Source: Mycobacterium sp. Z3061 (GTDB taxonomy: Bacteria > Actinomycetota > Actinomycetes > Mycobacteriales > Mycobacteriaceae). From it: DNA of 64,000 bases. Below are positions 25,773 to 36,597 of this stretch, piece after piece. The position numbers and the translations under genes were made by a program. The stretch covers positions 5,305,234 to 5,369,233 of the forward strand of contig NZ_CP134062.1 of NCBI RefSeq assembly GCF_031583025.1, given 5' to 3'. Within the stretch, counting starts at the first letter, position 1. Each line of letters begins with the position of its first letter. Below the pieces are notes generated by a model. It had not been told where the DNA came from. It saw nothing but the letters and a program-made list of their open reading frames with translations, and did no database searches.

Positions 25773-26947
25773 CCGACCCCGGTACGCGGAATCACGCTGG
25801 GCCGGTTCTGCGTCACGTGCGGACTCGCGCCGCCGCGGCCCATCATCCCGCCCGGCATTCCAGCGCCCGCACCACCGGCCCCGGCCCCCATCGGCATCGG
25901 CATCATCGGCATCCCGCCCCCGGTTGGCATCGAGGCCTGCATCGAGGCGGGGGTGGGCACCCCGTGCATCGCCGAGCTGGCCATGCCTTTCGGTGCTGAC
26001 CCCACCCACGTCGGCGGCACCGACATCGCCCCGACCATGCGCGCCTGGCCCAGGCTGCCGGACATGCCCGCCCCCAGGCCCGCGCCTCCGCCGAGTCCCT
26101 TCATCGCCGGAGTGGTGTCGCCGACGAATTTGGTCGCATCGGCCACACCGGTTGTGGCGCCGGCCAATCCGGCGGTGCCGGCGGTCGCCGATTGTCCCGC
26201 CTGCATCAGTGGACCGATCATCATGCTGGCCGGCATCGCGCCCAGCTGGGCCACCGACGCGATCGACTGGATCGGCAACGCCGAAGCCGCCGATTGCACA
26301 CCGGCCACCAGCCCCGGCGCCGCTCCGGTGACACTTTGCAGAGCCGGGCTGATCGCGGCCGACGCCGTGGTCGCCAGGCCGGTGAACTGCGCACCGATAT
26401 TGGCAGCCAGGCCGGCAAGGTCAACCGGCGGTACAGCGAACGGGGTCAGACTCGCGGCCACCGCCGTCGCACCACCGTGGTAACCGACCATAGCCGCCAC
26501 ATCCTGCGCCCACATCTCCGCGTAATCGAACTCATTGGCCGCGATCGCCGGCGTGTTGAAGCCCAGGAAATTCGTTGCGATCAACGTCATCAACGACACC
26601 CGGTTCGCCGTCACCACCGCCGGGTGCACCGTCGCCGTCAACGCCCCTTCGAACGCCGACGCCGCCGTGCGCGCCAGCCCCGCCGCCGCGTCCGCCTGAC
26701 CCGCGGCCAGCGTCATCCAGTCCTGGTACGGCAGCGCCGCAGCGGCCATGGATGCCGCCGCCGGGCCCGACCACGGCCCGCCCGTCAGACCGGAGATCAC
26801 TGAGCTGAACGACTGGGCCGAGGACGCCAGATCCGCCGCCAATCCGTCCCAGGCTGCCGCCGCCGCATGCAGCGGACCTGGTCCGGCCCCGCTGAAAATC
26901 CTCGAAGAGTTGATCTCCGGAGGCAACCACGCAAAGTCTAAAATCAT
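25769..26947 (-). CDS. PPE family protein, PPE-SVP subgroup
   Basis: 392 residues. The N-terminal PPE domain (about 1-175) has [16 protein letters not shown], the WxG motif [15 protein letters not shown] and [17 protein letters not shown]. The middle is low-complexity Ala/Gly, and the motif [12 protein letters not shown] marks the SVP subgroup. The tail is rich in Met, Pro and Gly. PPE proteins are exported by ESX type VII systems, usually with a PE partner; none is adjacent in the classical PE-PPE order. The start is ATG 26947. Confidence 0.93.
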   Translation of the reverse strand: MILDFAWLPPEINSSRIFSGAGPGPLHAAAAAWDGLAADLASSAQSFSSVISGLTGGPWSGPAAASMAAAALPYQDWMTLAAGQADAAAGLARTAASAFEGALTATVHPAVVTANRVSLMTLIATNFLGFNTPAIAANEFDYAEMWAQDVAAMVGYHGGATAVAASLTPFAVPPVDLAGLAANIGAQFTGLATTASAAISPALQSVTGAAPGLVAGVQSAASALPIQSIASVAQLGAMPASMMIGPLMQAGQSATAGTAGLAGATTGVADATKFVGDTTPAMKGLGGGAGLGAGMSGSLGQARMVGAMSVPPTWVGSAPKGMASSAMHGVPTPASMQASMPTGGGMPMMPMPMGAGAGGAGAGMPGGMMGRGGASPHVTQNRPSVIPRTGVG

Positions 26948-27047
26948 CGCAACCCCAACCCCAGCGAGCGGTATCTCATTACTGTCCCCATTTGTCGCCT
27001 CGCAAGGTCATGGATTCAGCTGACTTTCAGCAACATCGCAGCCCGTT

Positions 27048-28280
27048 TCAAGGCAGTGCCGGCAAGCCACCGATCGCCTCCGCAAGCTGTTCGGGCAGGA
27101 AGGTCAGCAGACCCGGCAGGATGCCGCCGAAGGCTGTACCGAAAAGCGGGATGGTCCCCGTCGTGCCGAAGATCTCGAGTGTGAGCGACGCCGTCCGCGC
27201 GGGGGCCAGGATCCCGCCGAGTGGCACGTTGGTCGTCGTCGTCAGGTCTCCCAGCGTCACCGAAAGCGGCAGCGTCGCTTGGCCGTTGAGGAATCCGTCC
27301 AGCACGGCTGCGGGGGTGTCGAGCAGCGCCGCGCCGGCGCTCAACACATTGCCGGTCTGCAGCGCACCGAGCACGGCGTTCGCGCTGTCGCAGAACGCGT
27401 TGGCGGTGGTGACGACCGGGCCTATCGCTTCCAGGCCGAGGACCAATGGCAGGCCCACATGCAGGTCGCCGGTGACCAGGTCCAAGGTCTGCGAGGTGTC
27501 GGTCAGGGTGTTGATCACGTTGGTGAGGTGTTGCGAGATCTGAGCGGGAACCGAACCGGAAGGGAGCATATCGGTGAGATTCTGCGCCATCTGCCCGGGC
27601 AGGCGCAGGATCGGCAAAAGGTCGCCCAGCGTGCCGGTCGGTGTGATGTTGATGAGCAGGGTCGTCGGGTCCTGGCTGGCGGATAGACCCGTCAGGAACA
27701 GGTTTCCGAATCCGGTCGCGACGCCGCGGACCGCGCCCGTGACATCGCCCGCAGCGAGCTGCTGCGTGGCGGCCTGCAACGCGGCGGGAAGCGCACTCAC
27801 ACCTGCGCCGAAATCTTGAGCGGCGTTGACGAGTGCGGTGGAAACCGTTTGTGCATAACCGATTTGCTGACCAAAGACGGCCTGCGCGAACTCGAGTTGA
27901 TTGCTGGCGAACTGGCGGAGGAACGGCGCCGGATTCGCCGCGACGGCATTCTCCAGCGCTTGCAGGTTGGTGGCCGTATTCGCGAAAAGTGTTCGATAAG
28001 AGGATGACTCGGCGCTCGCATAAGCGACGCCCGCGCCGTTCAGCGACCCGGCGAAATGCTCGCCAAACGCGTGCGCTCGGGCATGAGCGGCTTGGAAGTC
28101 CGCGCCGAAACTGGCGAACATCGTCGCGACCGCATCCGATATCTCGTCCTGAGCCGCGGTAGCGATCGCGGTGGTCGGGCCGGCCGCGGCAGCGACAGCC
28201 TCGGTCAGCGAGGCACGAAGGCCCGCCAGATCGTCGGCTGCACTTTGCAGCAGTTCGGGCACCGCGATCACATACGACAT
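27048..28280 (-). CDS. PE family protein with long unique C-terminal domain
   Basis: 410 residues. The PE domain (about 1-100) starts MSYVIAVPELLQSAADDLAGL and carries the helix-turn-helix pair ending in YASAESSSYRTLF (YxxxE export signal region). The remaining 310 residues are neither PGRS nor PE-PPE hydrolase-like by eye; they are hydrophobic and rich in Leu, Thr and Gly (LPLVLGLEAIGPVV, GIFGG-like segments). AGGGGGG lies before the ATG. It starts 24 bp after the PPE-MPTR gene, so the order is PPE then PE, the reverse of the usual pair. Confidence 0.9.
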   Translation of the reverse strand: MSYVIAVPELLQSAADDLAGLRASLTEAVAAAAGPTTAIATAAQDEISDAVATMFASFGADFQAAHARAHAFGEHFAGSLNGAGVAYASAESSSYRTLFANTATNLQALENAVAANPAPFLRQFASNQLEFAQAVFGQQIGYAQTVSTALVNAAQDFGAGVSALPAALQAATQQLAAGDVTGAVRGVATGFGNLFLTGLSASQDPTTLLINITPTGTLGDLLPILRLPGQMAQNLTDMLPSGSVPAQISQHLTNVINTLTDTSQTLDLVTGDLHVGLPLVLGLEAIGPVVTTANAFCDSANAVLGALQTGNVLSAGAALLDTPAAVLDGFLNGQATLPLSVTLGDLTTTTNVPLGGILAPARTASLTLEIFGTTGTIPLFGTAFGGILPGLLTFLPEQLAEAIGGLPALP

Positions 28281-28304
28281 ATGAACCCCCCTCGAATGAT
28301 TGAG

Positions 28305-30032
28305 TTAATTGAAGAGACCCGACTTCGCGTCGCCCTTGTTGAAGAATCCGGAGTCGTCGTTGCCGGAGTTGCCGATACCGGAATTGAAGACGTTCGAATT
28401 TCCGATGCCGATGTTGTCGAAGCCGGTATTTGCGATGCCCGCCAGGAAGCTTCCGTGATTGTTGATGCCGACGTTGTTGCCGTTGCCGGAGTTTCCGAAG
28501 CCGGATTCGAACGCCAGGCCGGTGTTCATGAACCCTGACGTATCGCCGCCGGTGTTGAAGAACCCCGATGAGTCCAGGCCGCTGGTGCCGAAGCCGGAGC
28601 TCTTGACCCCGACCGGCGTGATGACACTGCCGAAACCGGTGTTGAGGTTGCCCGAGTCGAAGCCTCCGGTATTGCTGCGGCCGGCATTGGCCCATCCGGT
28701 GTTGATGTCACCGGCATTGAAATCACCGGTATTCAGCGAGCCGGCGTTCATGCTTCCGGTGTTCTGGAAGCCGGCATTTCCGTAGCCCAGGTTCTGCGAG
28801 CCGCCGTTCCCCAAGCCCATGTTGTTCGCACCGGCATTGCCGAGCCCGAAGTTGTTGAATCCGGCATTCAGCGCGCCGGTATTCCCCTGGCCCGCGTTAC
28901 TGAGCCCTGTGTTGAAGCTGCCCGAGTTCTCCAGGCCGAAGCTGTGGTTGCCGGAGTTGAAGATGCCGACGTTGCCGGTGCCCGAGTTGAAGAAGCCGAT
29001 GTTGCCGGTGCCCGAATTGCCGAAACCGATATTGCCGACGCCCGAGTTCAGCGCACCGATGCCCACCTGGTTGTCCCCGGTGAGGCCGAAGCCGATGTTG
29101 TTGTTGCCGGTGTTGCCGAAGCCGAAGTTGTGGTTGCCGGTGTTGGCCAGCCCGACGTTGTTACTGCCGCGATTGCCCAGGCCCATGTTGGCGTCGCCGC
29201 GGTTGCCGTTGCCGACGTTGGAGCTGCCGAGGTTGCCGTTACCGAAGTTGCCGTTGCCGAGGTTGCCGCTACCGATGTTGCCCTGGCCCGAGTTTCCTGC
29301 TCCGGTGTTGTTGAAGCCCGAGTTGCCGCTGCCTACGTTCTGGTTGCCCCGGTTGCCGTTGCCGACGTTGCCGTTGCCGGAGTTGCCGCTGCCGAGGTTG
29401 GCGTCACCGAAGTTGCCGTTGCCCACGTTGCCGTTGCCGTGGTTGCCGCCGCCGACGTTCTGGCCGCCGAGGTTGCCGAGCACCGCCTGTATCTGCGCCA
29501 GACCGGGCAGGCCCGGCAGCGTCTGCTGCAGCGGTGCAAGCTGCGCGACTGCCGCCGAAGCCCCGCCGTGATAGCCGGCCATCGCAGCCACATCCTGAGC
29601 CCACATGTCCTCGTAGGTGGCCTCAGCGGCAGCGATCGCCGGTGCGTTCTGGCCGAACAGATTCGAAACCACAAGCGAAACAATGTGATTGCGAGTAGCC
29701 GCGACCATTGCGGGATGGACCGTGGCGGCCAGCGCCGCCTCGAACGCCGACGCCGCGGCCCGCGCCTGACCGGCGGTGCCCTGAGCCTGGGCCGCCGCTT
29801 CCGACAGCCACCCCAGATACGGGGCGGCCGAACCGGCCATGGCGGCCGCTGCCGGACCCTGCCATACCTCCCCCGTCAGCCCCGACGCCACCGCCGCGAA
29901 GGAGCGCGCCGCCACGTCGAGTTCACCGGCCAGCGCGTCCCATGCCGTCGCTGCCGCCAACGTGGGTCCCGGCCCCGCACCCAGATACATCCGCGCCGAA
30001 TTGATCTCCGGCGGCAACACCGCGAAATTCAT
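28305..30032 (-). CDS. PPE-MPTR family protein
   Basis: 575 residues. The PPE domain (about 1-175: [45 protein letters not shown]) is followed by some 370 residues of asparagine-rich NxGxGNxG pentapeptide-type repeats (major polymorphic tandem repeats), and the protein ends inside the repeat (GLFN) with no separate C-terminal domain. MPTR proteins fold as beta-helices on the outside of the cell or are secreted. Its upstream sequence shares a 55-bp element with the two PE_PGRS genes at 33.7 and 36.6 kb. It is the first gene of a PPE-PE unit. Confidence 0.95.
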   Translation of the reverse strand: MNFAVLPPEINSARMYLGAGPGPTLAAATAWDALAGELDVAARSFAAVASGLTGEVWQGPAAAAMAGSAAPYLGWLSEAAAQAQGTAGQARAAASAFEAALAATVHPAMVAATRNHIVSLVVSNLFGQNAPAIAAAEATYEDMWAQDVAAMAGYHGGASAAVAQLAPLQQTLPGLPGLAQIQAVLGNLGGQNVGGGNHGNGNVGNGNFGDANLGSGNSGNGNVGNGNRGNQNVGSGNSGFNNTGAGNSGQGNIGSGNLGNGNFGNGNLGSSNVGNGNRGDANMGLGNRGSNNVGLANTGNHNFGFGNTGNNNIGFGLTGDNQVGIGALNSGVGNIGFGNSGTGNIGFFNSGTGNVGIFNSGNHSFGLENSGSFNTGLSNAGQGNTGALNAGFNNFGLGNAGANNMGLGNGGSQNLGYGNAGFQNTGSMNAGSLNTGDFNAGDINTGWANAGRSNTGGFDSGNLNTGFGSVITPVGVKSSGFGTSGLDSSGFFNTGGDTSGFMNTGLAFESGFGNSGNGNNVGINNHGSFLAGIANTGFDNIGIGNSNVFNSGIGNSGNDDSGFFNKGDAKSGLFN

Positions 30033-30349
30033 GCCAGTCGTCCCTCCTTGCGGAAGTCAACGATGCGCGGCGGCGGCGATACGAACGTCGGCCACAGGAC
30101 GTAAATCCGGTGCCGGAGGGGGTCGTAGGTCGGGTTGGTTGAGGGTCGTACCCACCCCCCGCCCCACGAGCGTCCGCAAAATGCCGGCCACGGCGGGCGT
30201 GTCCCCGGCAACACGCGGGCGCTCGCGGACACCAGCGCCCCGCGGCCAGATAGCGAACTTTTTGGACTCATGTTGAACCGTTGCCGGCCTCCGTGCGTGA
30301 CACTGGGAGTCACAGGCACGGCATGAGGGCAGTGTGAATCGGGTTTGAC
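30033..30349. other. 317-bp intergenic region between PPE-MPTR and the LuxR regulator
   Basis: Divergent control region. Its left part (30076-30130) holds the conserved PE/PPE promoter element facing left. The remainder has GC-rich imperfect inverted repeats around GTGTCC...GGACAC (about 30198-30232) and no convincing gene. Confidence 0.6.
30076..30130 (-). promoter_or_regulatory. Conserved PE/PPE promoter element, copy 1 (before PPE-MPTR)
   Basis: On the minus strand it reads ACCTACGACC, 14 bp, ATTTACGTCC, then TGTGGCCGACGTTCGTATCGC. The same layout occurs at 33619 and 36487. It ends 43 bp before the PPE-MPTR start codon. Confidence 0.65.
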
Positions 30350-33300
30350 ATGTGCGTGAGCGAATTCCTGCCGACGAGAACAGTGACCCTGTTGCTCGCC
30401 GATGCCGAGCGCTCGGCACCGTTATGGGAAAACGTGCCCGAGACGAGGGCGGGCGACCGGGAAGACGTCCGCGACCTCGTGTCGGACATCATTGCCACGC
30501 ACGGCGGAGCCGGTCCGGTCAGACCGGACGCCGAAGACAGCAGCGCCGACTCTTTCCTGGCCGTTTTCGCCCGGGCCACCGACGCACTCGCGTGCGCGAT
30601 CGATTTGCAGCAGGCCCCGTTGGCCCCGATCCAGTTAAGAGTCGCGGTGCACACCGGCGAGGTACATCTCGAAGGCCCGGGCATCTACACGGGACCCGCC
30701 GTCGACCGGGCGGCGCGGCTGCGCGATCTGGCACACGGCGGCCAGGTGGTGGTCTCGGGCACCACCCACGACCTTGTTGCCGACCACCTCCCCGAGGACG
30801 TCTGGCTGGCCGACCTCGGCGCCCATCAGTTGCGCGACCTGCCCCGCCCCGAACGCGTGGCGCAGCTGTGCCACCCCGACCTGCGGATCGAGTTCCCACC
30901 CTTGCAGGGGTCCAAAAACGCTGCAGCACAGAATTTCCCGGCGCAGTTGACCCGCTTTGTCGGCCGCGCTGCCCAGATCAACGACGTACGCAAGTTCCTT
31001 GCCGACAATCGGCTGGTCACCCTGGCGGGTACCGGTGGCGTGGGAAAGACCCGCCTGGCGGCGCAGATCGCCGCACAAGCGGCACCCGAGTTCGGCGGCG
31101 GCGTGTGGTTCGTCGATCTGGCGCCGGTGAGCCGGCCCGAGGTGGTGCCGGTGGCGGTGTTGCGTGCCCTGGGATTGCCCGACCAGCCGGGCCGTTCGGC
31201 GATCGACACGCTGGTGCGGTTCCTCGGCGAGCGGGACGCGCTGGTGGTTCTGGACAATTGCGAGCACCTGACCGATGCCTGCGCCGCACTGGTCCGCGGG
31301 CTGTTGGGCCAGTGCCTGCACCTGACCATCTTGGCCACCAGCCGGGCACCCATCGGGGTTCCCGGAGAGCTGACCTGGAGGGTGCCGTCCCTGTCGCTCT
31401 CCGACGAAGCGATCGAGCTGTTCATCGACCGCGCCCGCCTGGCCCGGCCGGACTTCAGCGTCACCCCCTCCGACGTGGCAGCGGTGCAGGATATCTGTGG
31501 GCGGCTCGACGGCCTGCCGTTGGGAATCGAGCTTGCGGCGGCGGCCGTGCGGGTGATGTCGCTCAGCGAGATTCTCGACGGGCTGCGCAACCGCTTCCGG
31601 CTTCTGACCGAAGGCGGGCCGGCACGGCGCCGTCACACTTTGGGCGCATCGGTCGACTGGTCACACGCTCTGCTGACCGAACCCGAGCGAATGTTGTTCC
31701 GCCGCTTGGCCGTATTCAGCGGAGGCTTCGACCACGAAGCCGCGCGCACGGTGTGCGCCGACGCAGATCTGGCGCCGCATCAGGTTTTCGATCAGCTCGC
31801 CCTGTTGGTTGATAAATCACTGGTGCTGGCCGAAAGCTCAGCGGAGCGGACACGCTTCCGGATGCTGGAGACGGTGCGGCACTACGCGATGGAAAGGCTG
31901 CGCGAATCCGGTGAGGCCGATGCGTTGCGCGCACGCCACCGCGACCACTACGGGCGGATGGCCGCCGCGTTGGACAGCCCCACCGACGGTGCCCACCAGC
32001 GCCGGATCGAACAGGTGGAGACCGAGATCGACAATCTCCGGACAGCGTTCGCACATTGCTGCGACCACCGCGAACTCGAGCCCGCGCTGGAACTCACTTC
32101 GGCGCTGCAGCCGCTCTGGCTGACGCGGGGGCGCATCCAGGAAGGGCTGGCGTGGTTCGACGCGGTGCTCACCGACCGCAGCGCGCCGTCCGGAGTCTCA
32201 CCGGTGGTGCGCGGACGGGCGCTGGCTGACAGAGCCGCCTTGGACGCGTCGCGCAGCGTTCATGACAACCTCGAGCAGGCACAGCAGGCGGTGGCCATCG
32301 CCCGCGACATCAAGGATCCGGCGCTGCTGGCCCGCGCGCTCACCTCGTGCGGCGCGATCAGTTCCTACAGCGCCGACTCGGCCCGCCCGTACCTGTCCGA
32401 GGCGATCGGCATCGCCCGCGATCTCGGCGACCGGTGGCGCTTGACGCAGATACTCACGTGGCAGGCCTACGGCGCGTTCTACGCCGGTGACCCGATCGCC
32501 GGCTACGCGGCTTCCCAGGAGGGGCGAGACCTCGCCGAGGAGATCGGCGATCAGTTCCACGCCCGCTCGTGCCGGTGGACGCTGGGTCTGGCGCAGATGA
32601 TGAAAGGCGCTCTTGCCGAAGCGATCACGCAATTCCGCGAAGTCACCGCCGATGCCGATGCGGCGCACGACGTGCTGTTCCGGTGGGGCAGCCGGCTCGC
32701 GCTGTGCAACGCTCTGGCGTTCCGCGGTGACACAACAGCAGCCACCGCCGCCGCCAAGGCATCCCTGGCAGCCGCGGCGGACCTCTGGCCACACAATCAG
32801 GGATTCAGCTATGCAGTCCTGGCAACCGCCGCCGTGGCCGCCGGCGATGTCGTGGGCGCGGCCGCGGCCAGCGAGGCGGCCCAGGAACTGCTCAGCGTGC
32901 AGGGCGAACTGGCCGGCGCCAATACCAACCCGATGGCCGAAGTGGCCCTGGCGCGCGGCGATCTCATCACTGCGGGCCGCTGGGCCGACCAGGAGGTCGC
33001 GGCGTCGTCGGGTTGGCATCTGGCGCGGGCACTAACGACGCGCGCCCGCATCGCGATCGCCAAGCACGAGCCGGATCAGGCCGAACGGGATGCCCACAAA
33101 GCACTCGCCTGCTCCGCCGAACACGGCGCGCACCTGGCCGTGCCGGACATCCTCGAATGCCTGGGCCGGCTGGCCGCGGACGGCCTGGGCCACCGGGATG
33201 CGGCACGACTGTTGGCCGCGGCCAACCAGATTCGCCTGGACCTCGGTTGCGTCCGGTTCAAGGTCTACGACGCCGACTACCACAGCATCCTCGCGCAATT

Positions 33301-33613
33301 ACGGGAAGCTCTGGGCGACAGCGTATTTGACGAAGCGTGGCGGGAAGGCGAAGGCCTGTCCCTCGACGAGGCCGTCGCCTACGTGCGGCGCGGACGCGGT
33401 GAACGCAAGCGCCCGGCCAGCGGCTGGGCGGCACTGACTCCAACCGAGCGCGATGTCGTCCGGCTCGTCGCGGAGGGCCTGGCCAACAACGAAATCGCGG
33501 CCCGGCTGTTCGTTTCCCGGCGGACGGTGCAAACCCACCTCACGCACGTATACGCCAAGCTCGGTATCAGTTCCAGGGTGCAACTCGCCCATGAAGGTGT
33601 CTCCCACGGCTGA
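30350..33613 (+). CDS. Cyclase-like / NB-ARC / TPR / LuxR-type regulator
   Basis: 1087 residues. Residues 1-175 form a class III nucleotide cyclase homology domain, 190-480 an NB-ARC ATPase with Walker [10 protein letters not shown] (227-235) and VVLDNCEHL, 540-1000 helical TPR-like repeats, and 1020-1085 a LuxR-type HTH ([38 protein letters not shown]). M. tuberculosis has a few proteins of this design (Rv0386, Rv1358, Rv2488c type). The cyclase part is eroded: metal Asp 18 and Asp 67 remain, but the transition-state Asn position is Asp (119), and GDG has become ADS. It probably works as a large ligand-switched DNA-binding protein. It is flanked by PE/PPE genes with shared promoters. Confidence 0.93.
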   Translation: MCVSEFLPTRTVTLLLADAERSAPLWENVPETRAGDREDVRDLVSDIIATHGGAGPVRPDAEDSSADSFLAVFARATDALACAIDLQQAPLAPIQLRVAVHTGEVHLEGPGIYTGPAVDRAARLRDLAHGGQVVVSGTTHDLVADHLPEDVWLADLGAHQLRDLPRPERVAQLCHPDLRIEFPPLQGSKNAAAQNFPAQLTRFVGRAAQINDVRKFLADNRLVTLAGTGGVGKTRLAAQIAAQAAPEFGGGVWFVDLAPVSRPEVVPVAVLRALGLPDQPGRSAIDTLVRFLGERDALVVLDNCEHLTDACAALVRGLLGQCLHLTILATSRAPIGVPGELTWRVPSLSLSDEAIELFIDRARLARPDFSVTPSDVAAVQDICGRLDGLPLGIELAAAAVRVMSLSEILDGLRNRFRLLTEGGPARRRHTLGASVDWSHALLTEPERMLFRRLAVFSGGFDHEAARTVCADADLAPHQVFDQLALLVDKSLVLAESSAERTRFRMLETVRHYAMERLRESGEADALRARHRDHYGRMAAALDSPTDGAHQRRIEQVETEIDNLRTAFAHCCDHRELEPALELTSALQPLWLTRGRIQEGLAWFDAVLTDRSAPSGVSPVVRGRALADRAALDASRSVHDNLEQAQQAVAIARDIKDPALLARALTSCGAISSYSADSARPYLSEAIGIARDLGDRWRLTQILTWQAYGAFYAGDPIAGYAASQEGRDLAEEIGDQFHARSCRWTLGLAQMMKGALAEAITQFREVTADADAAHDVLFRWGSRLALCNALAFRGDTTAATAAAKASLAAAADLWPHNQGFSYAVLATAAVAAGDVVGAAAASEAAQELLSVQGELAGANTNPMAEVALARGDLITAGRWADQEVAASSGWHLARALTTRARIAIAKHEPDQAERDAHKALACSAEHGAHLAVPDILECLGRLAADGLGHRDAARLLAAANQIRLDLGCVRFKVYDADYHSILAQLREALGDSVFDEAWREGEGLSLDEAVAYVRRGRGERKRPASGWAALTPTERDVVRLVAEGLANNEIAARLFVSRRTVQTHLTHVYAKLGISSRVQLAHEGVSHG

Positions 33614-33618
33614 CGCCG

Positions 33619-33673
33619 ATATACGACCCCTCAGCCGCCCGATCTACGTCCTCTGACCGACGTTCCTCATCGC
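33619..33673 (+). promoter_or_regulatory. Conserved PE/PPE promoter element, copy 2 (before first PE_PGRS)
   Basis: ATATACGACC, 13 bp, ATCTACGTCC, then TCTGACCGACGTTCCTCATCGC. It begins 5 bp after the stop of the LuxR-type regulator and ends 47 bp before the PE_PGRS start. It contains two direct repeats (A-T-CTACG-CC) about two helical turns apart. Confidence 0.65.
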
Positions 33674-33720
33674 ACCATCCCGCACTGTCGAGTCAATCCT
33701 CGACGTTCAGGAGTGCAGCA

Positions 33721-36474
33721 ATGTCGTTTGTATCGGTAGCGCCCGAAATGGTGGCGGCAGCGGCCGCGGATGTGCAGAACATCGGAACCACACTAAGTAC
33801 CGCCAGCGCGGCGGCAGCAGCCCCGACGGTCGGCATAGTGGCGGCCGGGGCCGACGAGGTGTCGGCGGCCATCGCCACCCTGTTCTCCGGCCACGCGCAG
33901 GTCTATCAGGCGCTCAGCGCCGAGGCCGAGTTGTTCCACCAGCAATTCGTCCAACTGCTGAATGCCGGCGGCGCCATGTATGCGAGCGCGGAGGCTGCCA
34001 ACCTCAACCCGCTGCAGAGCCTCCTCGATGGCATCAATGCCCCGGTCCAGGCCGCCACCGGTCGTCCGCTGGTCGGAAACGGCACCAACGGCGCCGCCGG
34101 GACGGGCCAGAACGGCACCGCCGGCGGGTGGTTGATCGGTAACGGCGGCGCCGGCGGGTCCGGTACCAACGGCGGCGCCGCCGGTGGGGCCGGCGGCGCG
34201 GGCGGGGCCGGCGGGCTGATCGGCAACGGCGGCGCGGGCGGCGCCGGCGGGACTTCGCTGGCCGGTCCGGGTGGGGCCGGGGGCCACGGTGGGGCCGCGG
34301 GGCTGTTCGGCTCCGGCGGGGTGGGCGGTGCCGGCGGCAACTCGGAGGCAGCGGCCGGGGCGGGCGGCGCGGGCGGCAACGCCGGACTGCTGTTCGGCGC
34401 GGCCGGGACCGGGGGCGGCGGCGGTCACGCTGACAGCATCACCCAGGCGGGCGGGGCCGGGGGCGCAGGTGGGGCCGGCGGCCTGTTCTCCAACGGCGGG
34501 GCCGGCGGAGTCGGCGGAACCACCGTCGGTGGGTTAGGTGGGGCCGGCGGGGCCGGCGGCGCGGGCGGGACGTTCGGGGATGGCGGCGCGGGCGGCGCGG
34601 GCGGAGTCAGCACCGGCGGGACCGGCGGGCTCGGCGGGGCCGGCGGCAGCGGTGGGGCCTTCGGTGCGGGCGGTCACGGCGGCAGCGGCGGACACGGCTC
34701 AGTCAGCGGTGGGGGCGGCGGGGCCGGGGGCAACGCCGGCATGCTCAGCCTCGGACCGGGCGGCGCCGGCGGCAACGGCGGCGGCGAAGCATCACCCCGG
34801 CGACCGGCAACGGCGGGGCCGGCGGAGCCGGTGGCAACGCCGGCCTGCTGTTCGGCGAAGGCGGGACCGGCGGCAACGGCGGGTTCGGGCCCACCAACGG
34901 CGGCAAGGGTGGCGCCGGCGGCAACGCCGGGCTGATCGCCGGCTCGGGCGGCGCGGGCGGCGCCGGCGGCGACGCCGGAACCGCTGCGGGCGGTGCGGGG
35001 CACCGGCGGCGGCTCCGGGCTGATCGGCAACGGCGGCAACGGGGGTAGCGGAGGCACCGGCCAGGCCGCCGCCGGCAGCACCGGCGGCGCGGGCGGCGCC
35101 GGCGGCAACGGCATGCTGATCGGCGACGGCGGCAACGGTGGCAACGGCGGCCTCGGCGCGACGAAGGGCGGGGCGGGCGCCGGCGGCATAAGCGGCCCGT
35201 TGCTGGGCCTGGACGGCTTCAACGCGCCGGCCGGCACCAACCCGCTGCACACCCTGCAGCAGCAGGTGATCAATGCCGTCAACGCGCCCGTTCAGGCGGC
35301 GACCGGCCACCCGCTGATCGGCAACGGCGCCAACGGCGCCGCGGGAACGGGCGCCGCCGGGGGCGACGGTGGGCTGCTGTTCGGCAACGGCGGGATCGGT
35401 GGCTCCGGCGCCGCCGGCGCCACCGGCGGCCACGGCGGGGCCGGTGGCGGAATATTCGGCACCGGCGGCGCCGGCGGGGCGGGTGGCGCATCGACGACCA
35501 CCAACGGGGGTGCCGGCGGGGCGGGGGTAACGGCGGCCTGTTGGGTTCCGGCGGAACCGGCGGCGTGGGCGGAAGAGCGCCGAGCAGCGCCACCGGAGGA
35601 GCCGGCGGCGCGGGCGGCAACGCGGGCATCCTCGCCGGCGCCGCCGGCAGCGGCGGCGACGGTGCCGTCTCCTTCACACCGGGCGTTTCGGGTGCCGGAA
35701 AGGGTGGTGCCGGAGGCGCCGGCGGCGCCGGGGGTTGTTCGCCAGCGGTGGCGTCGGCGGGGACGGCGGGTTCGGCCAGACCAGCAGCGCCGGCGGCAAC
35801 GGGGGCAACGGGGGCCTGTTCTCAGGCGGCGGGGACGGCGGTGCCGGCGGGGCCAGCAATCTCAACGGCGCCAGCGGAGCCGGCGGCAACGGCGGCAACG
35901 GCGGTTTGTTCGGCGGCGGCGGCAACGGCGGTGCCGGCGGGTTCGGCCAGACCACCGCCGGCGCCGGCGGGCGCGCGGCAACGCCGGCATGCTGAGCGTC
36001 GGCGCCGTAGGCGGGACCGGCGGCGCCGGCGGGAGCAACAACGGTGTCGGCACCGCCGGGGCGGGCGGCGCCGGCGGCAGTGGCGGCATGTTCTTCGGCG
36101 ACGGCGGGGCCGGCGGCGCCGGCGGTGGCGGCGGGTTCGTCGCCGGGACCGGCGGCAGTGGCGGCAATGGCGGCATGCTCATCGGCTCCGGCGGTGCGGG
36201 CGGCGCCGGCGGAGCCGGGCGCCTGGGCGACTCCGGCGCCGCTGGTGGGGCCGGTGGCAGCGCCGGAGTGATCGGCAACGGCGGCGACGGCGGCGCCGGC
36301 GGGGGCAGTCTCGGCGGCAAGGGCGGTGCCGGCGGCAACGGCGGCACCGCAGTGTCGATCGGCGACGGCGGCAACGGCGGCAACGGCGGGCCAGGTACAC
36401 CGCCCGGCACGCCAGGCACCGGCGGCACCGGCGGGCAGTTGCTCGGCCAGAACGGAAACAGCGGCCTGGGATAA
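33721..36474 (+). pseudogene. PE_PGRS gene with five apparent single-base frameshifts
   Basis: An intact PE domain ([21 protein letters not shown], about 1-95) leads into a GRPLVGNG linker and glycine/alanine GGAGG repeats. The frame is lost near 34795 (one C missing), regained near 34996 (one G extra), lost again near 35530 and 35728 and regained near 35970 (one base missing each). PGRS-type protein continues across every break if the frame is switched, and the final part ends normally with [14 protein letters not shown]. As written, translation stops at 34935. A second GHPLIGNG linker at 35305-35328 begins a second PGRS module. Either the gene is decayed or the sequence has indel errors in this GC-rich repeat. 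Confidence 0.85.
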
Positions 36475-36486
36475 CGAGCCGGGGCG

Positions 36487-36541
36487 ATCTACGACCCCTT
36501 CCGCGCGTTATCTACGTCCTTCGACCGAAGTTCTCCGACGC
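36487..36541 (+). promoter_or_regulatory. Conserved PE/PPE promoter element, copy 3 (before second PE_PGRS)
   Basis: ATCTACGACC, 13 bp, ATCTACGTCC, then TTCGACCGAAGTTC. It starts 12 bp after the end of the first PE_PGRS gene and ends 56 bp before the start of the second. Confidence 0.65.
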
Positions 36542-36597
36542 ACGGCGCCGCATTCTCATTCCACAACTCCAGTGCTCAACGACGACAGGAGATGGCG

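Noticed and set aside
27016-28695. 559-codon minus-strand frame spanning the PE / PPE-MPTR junction
   Set aside because: It is out of frame with both genes, which have clear PE and PPE starts.
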